A stretch of DNA of 26,336 bases. Source: Oscillospiraceae bacterium. GTDB lineage: Bacteria; Bacillota_A; Clostridia; Oscillospirales; Ruminococcaceae. The notes below the pieces were generated by a model, which saw only the letters and a program-made list of their open reading frames with translations, ran no database searches and was not told the DNA's origin. This document shows, piece by piece, positions 1 to 7,418 of the stretch (position 1 is its first letter; every line of letters begins with the position of its first letter). The DNA lies in contig JAFPQL010000079.1 in the NCBI GenBank assembly GCA_017414145.1, positions 1 to 26,336 on the forward strand, written 5' to 3'. The position numbers and the translations under genes were made by a program.

Positions 1-1176
1 GAACGAGTTATAGCCGATCTTCTGCACTGTGTCGGGAATCGCAAGCGTTTCAAGCCCGCTGTACTGGAAGGCATATTCACCGACCTCGGTGATATCCGGA
101 TTCCAGTTGATCGTTTTGAGCGCAGGCGTATATTTGAAAAACTTGTCCGGAATCTTCGTGAGCCCGTCCTCAAAGGAGACTGTCTTGAGCGCACTGTTCA
201 TGAAAACGCTCTCTCCGGCAGTGACCTGCTTCGGCACGGTGAATTCCGTGATCGCGGTTTTCTCAAAGCAGCCGTAGCCGAATGCCGTCACGCTGCGCGG
301 CAGATAGAGCGTTTTCAGGCTCTCGGCGCCCGATGCGAGAAGCTCCGGCACGGTCTCCATGCCGTCTGCAACCGTCAGTGTCTCAACGGAAGAATTGCTG
401 AGTGCAAAGCGCGCCGCCGTGACCGTCGCGGGCAGCACCAGCGCGGTAATGCCGGCGCAGTTCTCAAAGATGCTGCTTCCGATTTCGGTCAGACCGTGTG
501 GCAGCTCGATCTCGGTGATGCCGGAGTCCTGGAAAGCGTGCTGTCCGATCTTCTTTATGCTGTCGGGCAGTTTGATATCCGAGACGGATGCGCACTGGAA
601 TGCGTATCCGCCGATTTCGGTCACTGTATCGGGGATGACGACCGTGCGGATATGCTCCGAGCCGTAGCAGAGGTTTGTCGGCACATACTGTGCGCCGTCC
701 TCCAGAATGATCTTCTCGATGTAGCTCTCACGGAAGGTCGAGCCCCAGCCGCCGATATAGGAATAGCTTGCGATCGAATTGAGCGGGATGCCCTTGGGGA
801 GCGTCAGCTCCTTCAGGCTTTCATCACCCCAGAAAATATTGTCCTCCAGCCTTTGCAGACCTTCCGGCAGCTTGATTGACGAGAGTGCGGGCATATTCTG
901 AAATGCGCCGCGCCCGATTTTCGTGACCGTCGTGCCGCTGATCGTGTCCGGCACCGTCAGCGCGGTGACCGTCTCTTTGTCTTCTCCGGAATAACCCGTG
1001 ACGATCACGGTTTCTTCTGAGATGGTGTAATCAAAGCCGTCCTTGGTCGTCCCCTTGATTTCCTCCGCCGCGAAAACGGATGCGGGGAACTGGAGCAGCA
1101 TCACTGCACCGGTCGCGCCGGCCGTGATGCCCGCGCAGATGCGCCTGCGCAGATGAGAAATCGCCCTTGCTTCCAT
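1..1176 (-). CDS. Exported leucine-rich-repeat (BspA/LRR_5) protein, C-terminus cut by window edge
   Basis: The frame is open from an ATG at 1176 to the window edge, giving 392 visible residues and no stop. AGGAGG lies 7 nt before the ATG. The N-terminus is a signal peptide: basic residues (HLRRR), a hydrophobic stretch, and a likely cleavage after the FA in SVFAAEE near residue 36. From about residue 60 onward there are repeated units of roughly 23 residues with the pattern 'IxxxAFxxxxxLxxIxLPxxVxxI' (for example 'LKLPEGLQRL'-like, 'VVIPDTVTEIGGYAF', 'LAIPDTVQKIGYNSF'), which is the LRR_5 / Treponema pallidum type repeat. Such proteins are exported and often end in a dockerin or cell-wall domain; that end is outside the window, so attachment is unknown. 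It has its own promoter facing away from the GH42 gene. Function beyond surface or cellulosome association cannot be stated. Confidence 0.88.
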   Translation of the reverse strand, partial: MEARAISHLRRRICAGITAGATGAVMLLQFPASVFAAEEIKGTTKDGFDYTISEETVIVTGYSGEDKETVTALTVPDTISGTTVTKIGRGAFQNMPALSSIKLPEGLQRLEDNIFWGDESLKELTLPKGIPLNSIASYSYIGGWGSTFRESYIEKIILEDGAQYVPTNLCYGSEHIRTVVIPDTVTEIGGYAFQCASVSDIKLPDSIKKIGQHAFQDSGITEIELPHGLTEIGSSIFENCAGITALVLPATVTAARFALSNSSVETLTVADGMETVPELLASGAESLKTLYLPRSVTAFGYGCFEKTAITEFTVPKQVTAGESVFMNSALKTVSFEDGLTKIPDKFFKYTPALKTINWNPDITEVGEYAFQYSGLETLAIPDTVQKIGYNSF

Positions 1177-1238
1177 AAGATACCTCCTGTTCAAAGCGTT
1201 AGAAATCCGAAACAGTTGACAGATGAGAGTATATCATC

Positions 1239-1267
1239 AGTATACCATAAATCTGCATAAAAGTCAA
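1239..1267 (-). promoter_or_regulatory. Sigma-A promoter for the LRR protein
   Basis: On the minus strand TTGACT (1267-1262) and TATACT (1244-1239) are separated by exactly 17 bp. This would start transcription near 1232, about 55 nt before the LRR start codon. Confidence 0.75.
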
Positions 1268-1343
1268 CCGGTTTCGATGAAATAAACATAGAAAATACAC
1301 AACACCGGCGGCGCCTGTATGTTCGGAAATCTGACAGTGCCTC

Positions 1344-1373
1344 TTGACAAACCCCTCTTTCACCGCATATAAT
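1344..1373 (+). promoter_or_regulatory. Sigma-A promoter for the GH42 gene
   Basis: TTGACA (1344-1349) and TATAAT (1368-1373) with an 18 bp spacer, both perfect consensus hexamers. The inferred start near 1380 leaves a short leader of about 25 nt ending in the AAGGAGG ribosome site (1391-1397). No operator-like repeat is obvious beside it. Confidence 0.8.
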
Positions 1374-1405
1374 GAAGACAGAATCTTTCAAAGGAGGACA
1401 AGCCT

Positions 1406-3472
1406 ATGTCCCTGACATCCTATCCGCATATGCTGCACGGCGCGGACTACAATCCGGAGCAGTGGCTGCAGGATCCGGACATTCTGCGGCAGGACATCGA
1501 GCAGATGAAGCAGGCGAACATGAACTGTATGTCGGTCGGCATTTTTGCGTGGAGCGCGCTGGAGCCTGCCGAGGGCGAATACCGGCTGGACTGGCTCGCG
1601 GAGATCATCGACCGGCTGTATGAAAACGGGATTTACACCGTGCTGGCGACGCCGTCCGGCGCAAAGCCGCTGTGGATGTCCCGGAAGTATCCGGAGATCC
1701 GCCGCGTCAATGCGCAGCGGGTGCGGGAGCTGGCCGGCGGGCGGCACAATCACTGCTACACCTCGCCGGTCTACCGTGAAAAGGTGCGCGCAATCAACGA
1801 ACAGCTTGCAAACCGATTCGGCAATCATCCGGGCGTGATTCTCTGGCACATCAGCAATGAGCTGCAGGGAGAATGCCACTGTCCGCTCTGTCAGGAGGCG
1901 TTCCGGCAGTGGCTGAAAACACGCTACGGCACGCTGGAGGCGCTCAATGCGGCATGGTGGACGGCGTTCTGGTCGCATACCTACACCGACTGGTCGCAGA
2001 TCGAGGCGCCGTCCCCGCGCGGGGAAACGGCGGTTCACGGGCTGACGCTGGACTGGAAGCGCTTCGTCACGCACCAGACCTATACCTTCTTTGAGAATGA
2101 AATTGCGCCGCTGAAGGCGGTCAATCCCGACCTGCCGGTCACGATGAACCTGATGGGCTTTTACGACGGGATTGATTACCGGAAAATGGCGCCGCTGCTC
2201 GATGTTGTGTCGTGGGACAGCTATCCGGCATGGCATTCGCAGGCGGACGGCGACGAAACCTACAACGCCTTCTGGGCGGACGCCTTCTCCGATCTCTGCC
2301 GCTCCATGCTCGGCAAGCCCTTCCTCATCATGGAGAACACGCCCTCGCAGACCAACTGGCAGGAGGTCTGCCGCCCCAAGACATGGGGCTTCCACCGTCT
2401 GACCGCGATTTCCAATCTCGCACACGGCGCGGACAGCATTCAGTATTTCCAGTGGCGGCAGAGCCGCGGCTGCGCAGAGAAATTCCACGGCGCGGTGATG
2501 ACCCACGCGAACCGCACGGACACCCGTGTCTTTCAGGAGGTCGCCGGCGTCGGCGCGATGCTGCACAAGCTGGACGCCCTCTGCGGTGCGGCGACGCCTG
2601 CGCGGACCGCGATTCTCTATGACACGGAGAGCCACTGGGCGGTCAACGCCGCACAGGGGCCCAGAAACAGCGGCATCGGTGACACGGACCTGATGCTCCG
2701 GTTCTATCTGCCGTTCTGGCGGACGGGCATTCCGGTTGATATCGTGGATTCGGACGCGGATTTCTCCGGCTATGACCTGCTCTGTGTACCGATGCTGTAT
2801 CTGCTGCGCGGCGATGTTTCACGCCGTTTGCAGGAATATGTCCGGCGGGGCGGTACACTGGTTATGACGCTGCACACCGGTTTGGTCGATGAACACGACC
2901 TCTGCTTCATGGGCGACACCCCCGGCGAGGGACTGGCTGCGCTGGCCGGCATCCGTTATCTGGAGACAGACCCGCTCTACGACGGCATGGAGGAGCGGAT
3001 CCGGATTCTGCGGGCGCCGTTCCCGCTGGCGGAGGAATACCGCTGCGAGCGGCTCTGTGAGCGCATTGCCGCGGAGGGCGCCGAGGTGCTCGGTGTTTAC
3101 GGCCATGACAATCCCTGTATGCCGGATGACCTGCCCTGCCTGACGCGCAATGCCGTCGGGCGCGGCACGGTGTATTATATCGCAGCGTTTCCGGAGGAAA
3201 AATTCCTCTCGGACTTCCTGCTTTCTCTGACGGAGCGGCTCGGTATCCGGCCGGCGCTGGAGACGGCGCTGCCGCAGGGCGTTGTGACCGCGGTGCGGGT
3301 CGCGGGGGACGGGACGCGGTTCCTCTTTGCGATGAACTGGACGCGGGAGAAAAAGACGGTCAGTCTGCCGTATCCGCTCAGGGATTACGAGACGGGGCGG
3401 CTGTATCAGAATGTGCTGCCGCTTGCGCCCTACGGCGCAAAGATTCTGGTCGCGGCAAACAGCAAGGCATAA
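1406..3472 (+). CDS. Beta-galactosidase, glycoside hydrolase family 42
   Basis: A 688-residue protein, the usual length for GH42. It would hydrolyse terminal beta-galactosides in the cytoplasm, since there is no signal peptide. The N-terminus carries the family motif HGADYNPEQW (residues 11-20). The acid/base glutamate is E152 in the motif WHISNELQG, and the nucleophile is E310 in LIMENTPSQTNW. Cysteines C117, C157, C159 and C162 (CHCPLC) match the zinc-binding cluster known in Thermus-type GH42 enzymes. The (beta/alpha)8 domain covers about residues 10-385, followed by the trimerisation domain (about 395-600) and a small C-terminal beta domain. AAGGAGG stands 8 nt before the ATG. It is monocistronic, with its own promoter and terminator. 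The natural substrate (lactose, plant galactan fragments or galacto-oligosaccharides) cannot be read from sequence. Confidence 0.95.
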   Translation: MSLTSYPHMLHGADYNPEQWLQDPDILRQDIEQMKQANMNCMSVGIFAWSALEPAEGEYRLDWLAEIIDRLYENGIYTVLATPSGAKPLWMSRKYPEIRRVNAQRVRELAGGRHNHCYTSPVYREKVRAINEQLANRFGNHPGVILWHISNELQGECHCPLCQEAFRQWLKTRYGTLEALNAAWWTAFWSHTYTDWSQIEAPSPRGETAVHGLTLDWKRFVTHQTYTFFENEIAPLKAVNPDLPVTMNLMGFYDGIDYRKMAPLLDVVSWDSYPAWHSQADGDETYNAFWADAFSDLCRSMLGKPFLIMENTPSQTNWQEVCRPKTWGFHRLTAISNLAHGADSIQYFQWRQSRGCAEKFHGAVMTHANRTDTRVFQEVAGVGAMLHKLDALCGAATPARTAILYDTESHWAVNAAQGPRNSGIGDTDLMLRFYLPFWRTGIPVDIVDSDADFSGYDLLCVPMLYLLRGDVSRRLQEYVRRGGTLVMTLHTGLVDEHDLCFMGDTPGEGLAALAGIRYLETDPLYDGMEERIRILRAPFPLAEEYRCERLCERIAAEGAEVLGVYGHDNPCMPDDLPCLTRNAVGRGTVYYIAAFPEEKFLSDFLLSLTERLGIRPALETALPQGVVTAVRVAGDGTRFLFAMNWTREKKTVSLPYPLRDYETGRLYQNVLPLAPYGAKILVAANSKA

Positions 3473-3476
3473 AAGC

Positions 3477-3510
3477 GCGCACCGCAGTCTGTGAACGGAC
3501 TGCGGTGCGC
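3477..3510. terminator. Hairpin terminator between convergent GH42 and LRR-transglutaminase genes
   Basis: A perfect 13 bp inverted repeat (3477-3489 with 3498-3510) with an 8-nt loop, starting 5 nt after the GH42 stop. The plus-strand tail is a short TTTG. Flanking A's and T's mean it could also serve the convergent minus-strand gene ending at 3555. Confidence 0.75.
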
Positions 3511-3554
3511 TTTGCTGCGTGTAGTTTGTTGTTTGATGCAGAGCGTGCAGACGC

Positions 3555-5141
3555 TCAGCCGGGGATGTTCGCGTAAATGCAGAACATCAGCCAGATTTCA
3601 TGCGTCAGAGGCGCGCCGTTGAAGATCGCATTATAGAGCTGAGCCAGATAGTTGTCCTGCTCGTTGACCTGTCCGTCAAGATTAATGTCCATATTGTTCA
3701 GCATATAAGACACATACAGGTCATAAATATCGTAGCTGCCGTCAAAATTCAGATCGTAGTCCAGAAGGCCGTCCCCGTCGGCGTCGCTGAAGGTGTTCGT
3801 GCAGTTCTGAAGCGCATACGAACCATTGTGATACCAGTCAACCAGAAGCGGGTGCTCTGTGTGGTATCGTACTGTTGGATTCGATGTCGCACGGTGCAGC
3901 TCCTTCATTTTCGCATTCGTTTTCAGAAAATGCTGATATCCAATGGGATTTCCGGTGCCGTTGTCGTCCCATGTCACATCGCACTGATAGTATTTCCCTT
4001 CCACTTTTACGATATTCCATTGGTGCGGTCCATCCGGTATTTCATCACCAACACAATAGGACTCAATTCCTGCGGTTTCCAGCAGCATTCTGTATGCTTT
4101 TGCATAGCCCGCGCAGACAGTTTCCCCGATGCCGTTTCCTCTGATATTGAGCCCGTAGCTGAGGAACACAGAGGATGAGACATGGTTTTCCAGGTCGTCT
4201 ATTGATTCTCCGGAATTCTCATCCTCATAGTCACAATGATTAATCAGCCAGTCGTGCAGCACGCGGGCTTTGACCGCTTCGCTCATCCACGGTCTGGTTT
4301 CCGTCTGCACAATATAGGTGCAGAGTGCAGAGCAGTATTCGACGAGAAACCGGATGTTTTCACTTCTGCTGAAACAGTTTTTCAGCAGCTTCCGGATATT
4401 GCTGTCAGAGCTCAGAACAGGTGCCGCGCCGGAATTGTTAAACGCCGATTTGTTCCACGGAATCTGCCCGTTCACAAGATCCAGACTAGCGCAGTTTTCA
4501 AAAACGCCTGTTCCGCTTGTCTTGCAGTTGTTGGGCATTCTGATACTGCGTAAGTCCGTGCAATCGTAAAAAGCGCAGCTCTTAATGGTTGTGGCGCCCG
4601 CCAGCACAACCTGTCTTAAACGGTAGCATTCCCGGAATGTATCTGCCTGAATCGTGCGGACACCCGACGGAACCGTAACAGATGTAAGCTGCGTACAATG
4701 CTCAAATGCGGAGCCGCTGATGCTCAGCAAACCGGAGGGGAGACTCAGCGATGTCAGCGGTGTTCCGTAAAAAGCGTAGAGTCCAATGGCGGTGACGGTA
4801 TCCGGAATCGAAACGGAATAAACAGTCATTCCTTCCAGCGGTTGATGCGGTACAACATTGACAAAAGCCTTTTCGCCGATTGCCTTTACCGTTTTCTGAC
4901 CGTTTGGAGTGGAGACATAAGCGGGAATGGAAACCGAGGTGCCGCTGCCGAGATACTTTTCCAGCATGGCGTTCGGGTTTCCGGGAATGTAGGAAAACCG
5001 GAAGCTGCCGGAGGTGATGTACTGCCTGTCCGCCGCCTCCGCGACGATGCCGGCCGGTTCTTCCGGTGCGGCGGGGAATCCGGCCGCCGAAATGCCGAGC
5101 ACGGCGGCTGCCAGAACGGTGAAGAGTTTGCCTTGTTTCAT
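3555..5141 (-). CDS. Exported LRR / transglutaminase-like / dockerin protein
   Basis: A 528-residue secreted protein with three parts. A signal peptide occupies residues 1 to about 37 (MKQGK, hydrophobic core, AEA before ADRQ). LRR_5-type repeats run from about 85 to 220 (for example VSIPDTVTAIGLYAF). A transglutaminase/protease-like domain spans about 285-400, with the expected Cys-His-Asp triad visible as C343 (GETVCAGYA), H373 (PHQWNIV) and D388 (CDVTWDD). A type I dockerin at about 460-506 has two calcium-loop repeats (DLNFDGSYD and DINLDGQVN), so the protein should dock on a scaffoldin. Transglutaminase-fold domains of this kind are often peptidases or amidases, not true cross-linkers; activity here is inferred. 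A TCCTCC complement gives AGGAGG before the ATG. It has a perfect consensus promoter. Similar architectures are common in ruminococcal cellulosomes. Confidence 0.9.
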   Translation of the reverse strand: MKQGKLFTVLAAAVLGISAAGFPAAPEEPAGIVAEAADRQYITSGSFRFSYIPGNPNAMLEKYLGSGTSVSIPAYVSTPNGQKTVKAIGEKAFVNVVPHQPLEGMTVYSVSIPDTVTAIGLYAFYGTPLTSLSLPSGLLSISGSAFEHCTQLTSVTVPSGVRTIQADTFRECYRLRQVVLAGATTIKSCAFYDCTDLRSIRMPNNCKTSGTGVFENCASLDLVNGQIPWNKSAFNNSGAAPVLSSDSNIRKLLKNCFSRSENIRFLVEYCSALCTYIVQTETRPWMSEAVKARVLHDWLINHCDYEDENSGESIDDLENHVSSSVFLSYGLNIRGNGIGETVCAGYAKAYRMLLETAGIESYCVGDEIPDGPHQWNIVKVEGKYYQCDVTWDDNGTGNPIGYQHFLKTNAKMKELHRATSNPTVRYHTEHPLLVDWYHNGSYALQNCTNTFSDADGDGLLDYDLNFDGSYDIYDLYVSYMLNNMDINLDGQVNEQDNYLAQLYNAIFNGAPLTHEIWLMFCIYANIPG

Positions 5142-5256
5142 GTGAAATCCTCCTTAGAAAAAGTAGTGAATTATGTACCGGCCGCACGGATGCGGCTGGG
5201 AACCGTGGGAAGAAGTTTCTGCGATATCTTTTGTTATTTGTTTGTCAGGCAACTTC

Positions 5257-5285
5257 ATTATAGTTCCGGAAGTTGATCTTGTCAA
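5257..5285 (-). promoter_or_regulatory. Consensus sigma-A promoter for the LRR-transglutaminase-dockerin gene
   Basis: On the minus strand TTGACA (5285-5280) and TATAAT (5262-5257) are both perfect, with a 17 bp spacer. The inferred transcript has a leader of about 110 nt before the ATG at 5141. Confidence 0.82.
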
Positions 5286-5554
5286 GGGAAATTTTGCTTT
5301 TTGTGCATAATATGCAATTCTCTTTCGCGCTTTTATGGGATTTGCCGAAAAACAAGGCGTCGTGCGGCGCAAAGAGTCTGCTGAAGACCCGCGGCACAAG
5401 ATCCGGACCTGTTTTGTCTGCACAGGCTCTACATCTAGTATAAAACGCACAATACGCCGGAAACGCTGCCGGAAACTGACGCAGAATCTGTAGAAAAATG
5501 AGACGATCGAATACAAACCGGATACAATCCGTTACACAAAAGTTACAAAAGCCC
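5286..5554. other. Intergenic stretch with no recognised gene
   Basis: This gap between the two divergent promoters holds no frame with a ribosome site and no family resemblance. The frames that cross it run through the -35/-10 elements. I see no strong inverted repeat. Confidence 0.6.
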
Positions 5555-5583
5555 TTGACATCGCACTTGAATTATGCTATACT
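5555..5583 (+). promoter_or_regulatory. Sigma-A promoter for the Cys/His-dockerin gene
   Basis: TTGACA (5555-5560) and TATACT (5578-5583) with a 17 bp spacer. The inferred start near 5590 leaves an unusually long leader of about 185 nt before the chosen ATG at 5775. I recognise no riboswitch class in that leader. Confidence 0.82.
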
Positions 5584-5774
5584 GAACAAGGAACAACCTT
5601 GGTTTTGCCGCGGCAGAAGCTCCGGCAGAACAGCAATGATACAGAGAGTTGATATTATACAGATCAAACATTGCGCCAAAGAAAGAGACCCGCATAATTC
5701 GGATTGGGAAACAAACAGTATGTTCCAGCAGATCAAGACACACCGAATCTGAGGAAAGCGAAGGTATCCCAACC

Positions 5775-7313
5775 ATGCACAAAACGACGAGAAAGCTCGC
5801 TGCAGTGCTGATTTCAGGCGCCTGTATGCTGACAGCCGCACTGCCTGCCTTTTCCTGCGGATGCGCGGCTGCCGAATCTCCCGCCGCGGAAGCAGCCGAT
5901 GCCGAGTGCCGGGATGTCAGTTTTACGGCGTCCGGAAAGCTGGCTGCCCTGATCGAAGAAATCGAAGGCGGCGCCTGCAACCTCTATCTCAGCAAGACCA
6001 AAGACCCCGCCGGACCGCTCAGCATCGGCGAACGGCTGAATAAGAAAACGGCCTACTACGCCTTTACCGGCAGCGACGATTATACCAGCGGAAAACAGTG
6101 CTATATCTACGCGCAGGGCGTCTACGGCAAGCTGTTTGACGAGCTGCCCCTGCACGGCCCCGACCCCGCTGCGCCCTATGCACACAGCGAACAGGTCGCC
6201 GGTATGTCAAAAATCATTTCGCCGGAATTCCTCACCGCGCACCGCGTCATGCCGGGTGCGTATCTCCGCACGACGGTCAATGCCGACGGCAGCTATAACG
6301 GCAGCTCCGGCCACTCGATGATTCTGCTCGGATATAACCGCGAATTCGTCCGCGTGCTGGAGGCGAATTCCGACGGCTACGGCCTAATCCGCGATCAGGA
6401 GCTGACCTATGAGCAGTTCCGGCGCATATATTTTGATCTGAAGGGTCGGTTTATCGGCCAGATCATCCAGCCGACCGCGGCGTATTACCGCGAACGGTTC
6501 GGGCTGTCGTTTGAGGATTTCCCTGTCGATGAACCGGACGCGCCGCTTCTGACCGTCGGCATCGGCCTCTATTACGGTGAGGACGATGAAAACGAGCCGG
6601 AGGAGGCAACCGCGCCGCCTGCGGATGCCGTTTGGGCGGAAACGACGGTTACGACCGCCGCGGCGTCTGCCGACAGCACCGCCGGCGAGCCGTCTCTGAC
6701 TGTCCCGCTGCTTTTCGCGTCATCCGGCAGCACGGCGACGGAAATTGAAACGACGGAAACCGTCCGGCAGAGCGCTGCCACGACGGTCAGCACGACCATG
6801 ACAACCGTCACGGAAACGACCGCGGCGCCGGTTTACACGCTGCCCGATCTGGAGCTGCACCATTTCATGGATGCGGTGTCCGTTTCCGTACCGGAAGGCA
6901 CTGTCCGCACATGGACAAGCAGCGATCCGGAGATTGCCGCCGTCGATGAAACCGGAACCGTCACACCGGGCGCCGTCTCCGGCACGGCTGTCATCACCGC
7001 AGAGACCGGAAATGCCGTCTGGCAGGTGCGCGTGACCTCTGATGCCGTCGCGCCGGACAGGCTCGGCGATTTTGACGGCGACGGCCGCATTGATGCCTAT
7101 GATGCCCAGCTCGCGCTGACGCAGTTTACGCTCTCGATGATCGGCTTTGAGAGCGACTACGATGCGGAAACCCTGCACCGCGCCGACGCGGACGGTGACG
7201 GGCTTGTCACCGCGCTGGACGCCAGCCTGATTCTCCGGTTTTTCACGGAGACAACCATTATGGACTTCTGGCCGGATGCCGAAAGCGGCTGGCGCGCACA
7301 GCTGGCACCGTAA
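5775..7313 (+). CDS. Exported Cys/His (NlpC- or CHAP-like) protein with Ig-like and dockerin domains
   Basis: The frame could begin at 5649, but the ATG at 5775 opens directly with a signal peptide (MHKTTRKL, hydrophobic core, ALPAF) and has GAAGG 10 nt upstream, so a 512-residue product is preferred. The N-terminal domain (about 50-240) has an ordered C109 (SGKQCYIYAQG), H180 (SSGHSMILLGY) and N198 (VLEANSDG). This resembles the Cys-His-Asn arrangement of papain-fold NlpC/P60 or CHAP peptidases; catalysis is inferred. A low-complexity Thr/Ala/Ser linker (about 275-350) follows. Next comes a Big_2-like Ig fold (about 355-425, with the motif WTSSDPEIAAVD). The protein ends in a type I dockerin (about 430-495) with two DxDGDG loops. 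It is probably a cellulosome- or surface-docked enzyme. A perfect hairpin terminator follows. Confidence 0.87.
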   Translation: MHKTTRKLAAVLISGACMLTAALPAFSCGCAAAESPAAEAADAECRDVSFTASGKLAALIEEIEGGACNLYLSKTKDPAGPLSIGERLNKKTAYYAFTGSDDYTSGKQCYIYAQGVYGKLFDELPLHGPDPAAPYAHSEQVAGMSKIISPEFLTAHRVMPGAYLRTTVNADGSYNGSSGHSMILLGYNREFVRVLEANSDGYGLIRDQELTYEQFRRIYFDLKGRFIGQIIQPTAAYYRERFGLSFEDFPVDEPDAPLLTVGIGLYYGEDDENEPEEATAPPADAVWAETTVTTAAASADSTAGEPSLTVPLLFASSGSTATEIETTETVRQSAATTVSTTMTTVTETTAAPVYTLPDLELHHFMDAVSVSVPEGTVRTWTSSDPEIAAVDETGTVTPGAVSGTAVITAETGNAVWQVRVTSDAVAPDRLGDFDGDGRIDAYDAQLALTQFTLSMIGFESDYDAETLHRADADGDGLVTALDASLILRFFTETTIMDFWPDAESGWRAQLAP

Positions 7314-7333
7314 CCGCTGTCCCGAAATAAAAG

Positions 7334-7367
7334 AATCGTCTGCGGCAGGTTTTCTCCGCAGACGATT
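7334..7367 (+). terminator. Intrinsic terminator after the Cys/His-dockerin gene
   Basis: A perfect 12 bp stem (7334-7345 with 7356-7367), a 10-nt loop, and the T-rich tail TTTGGTTTG. It lies 20 nt after the stop codon. It also argues against using the ATG at 7380 as the recQ start, because that codon sits in the terminator tail. Confidence 0.85.
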
Positions 7368-7418
7368 TGGTTTGTCCGCATGACCGGACAGATACAGAAA
7401 GAAGGAATCCACTCCCGC

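Noticed and set aside
5154..5516. 120-residue minus-strand frame upstream of the LRR-transglutaminase gene
   Set aside because: It contains the consensus promoter of that gene and has no ribosome site or family resemblance.
5498..5752. 84-residue plus-strand frame before the Cys/His-dockerin gene
   Set aside because: It spans the TTGACA/TATACT promoter and leader; composition is not protein-like and no ribosome site is present.
7380..7418. Earlier ATG for recQ
   Set aside because: It lies in the tail of the preceding terminator; the later ATG has a ribosome site and gives zinc cysteines at the same numbers as E. coli RecQ.
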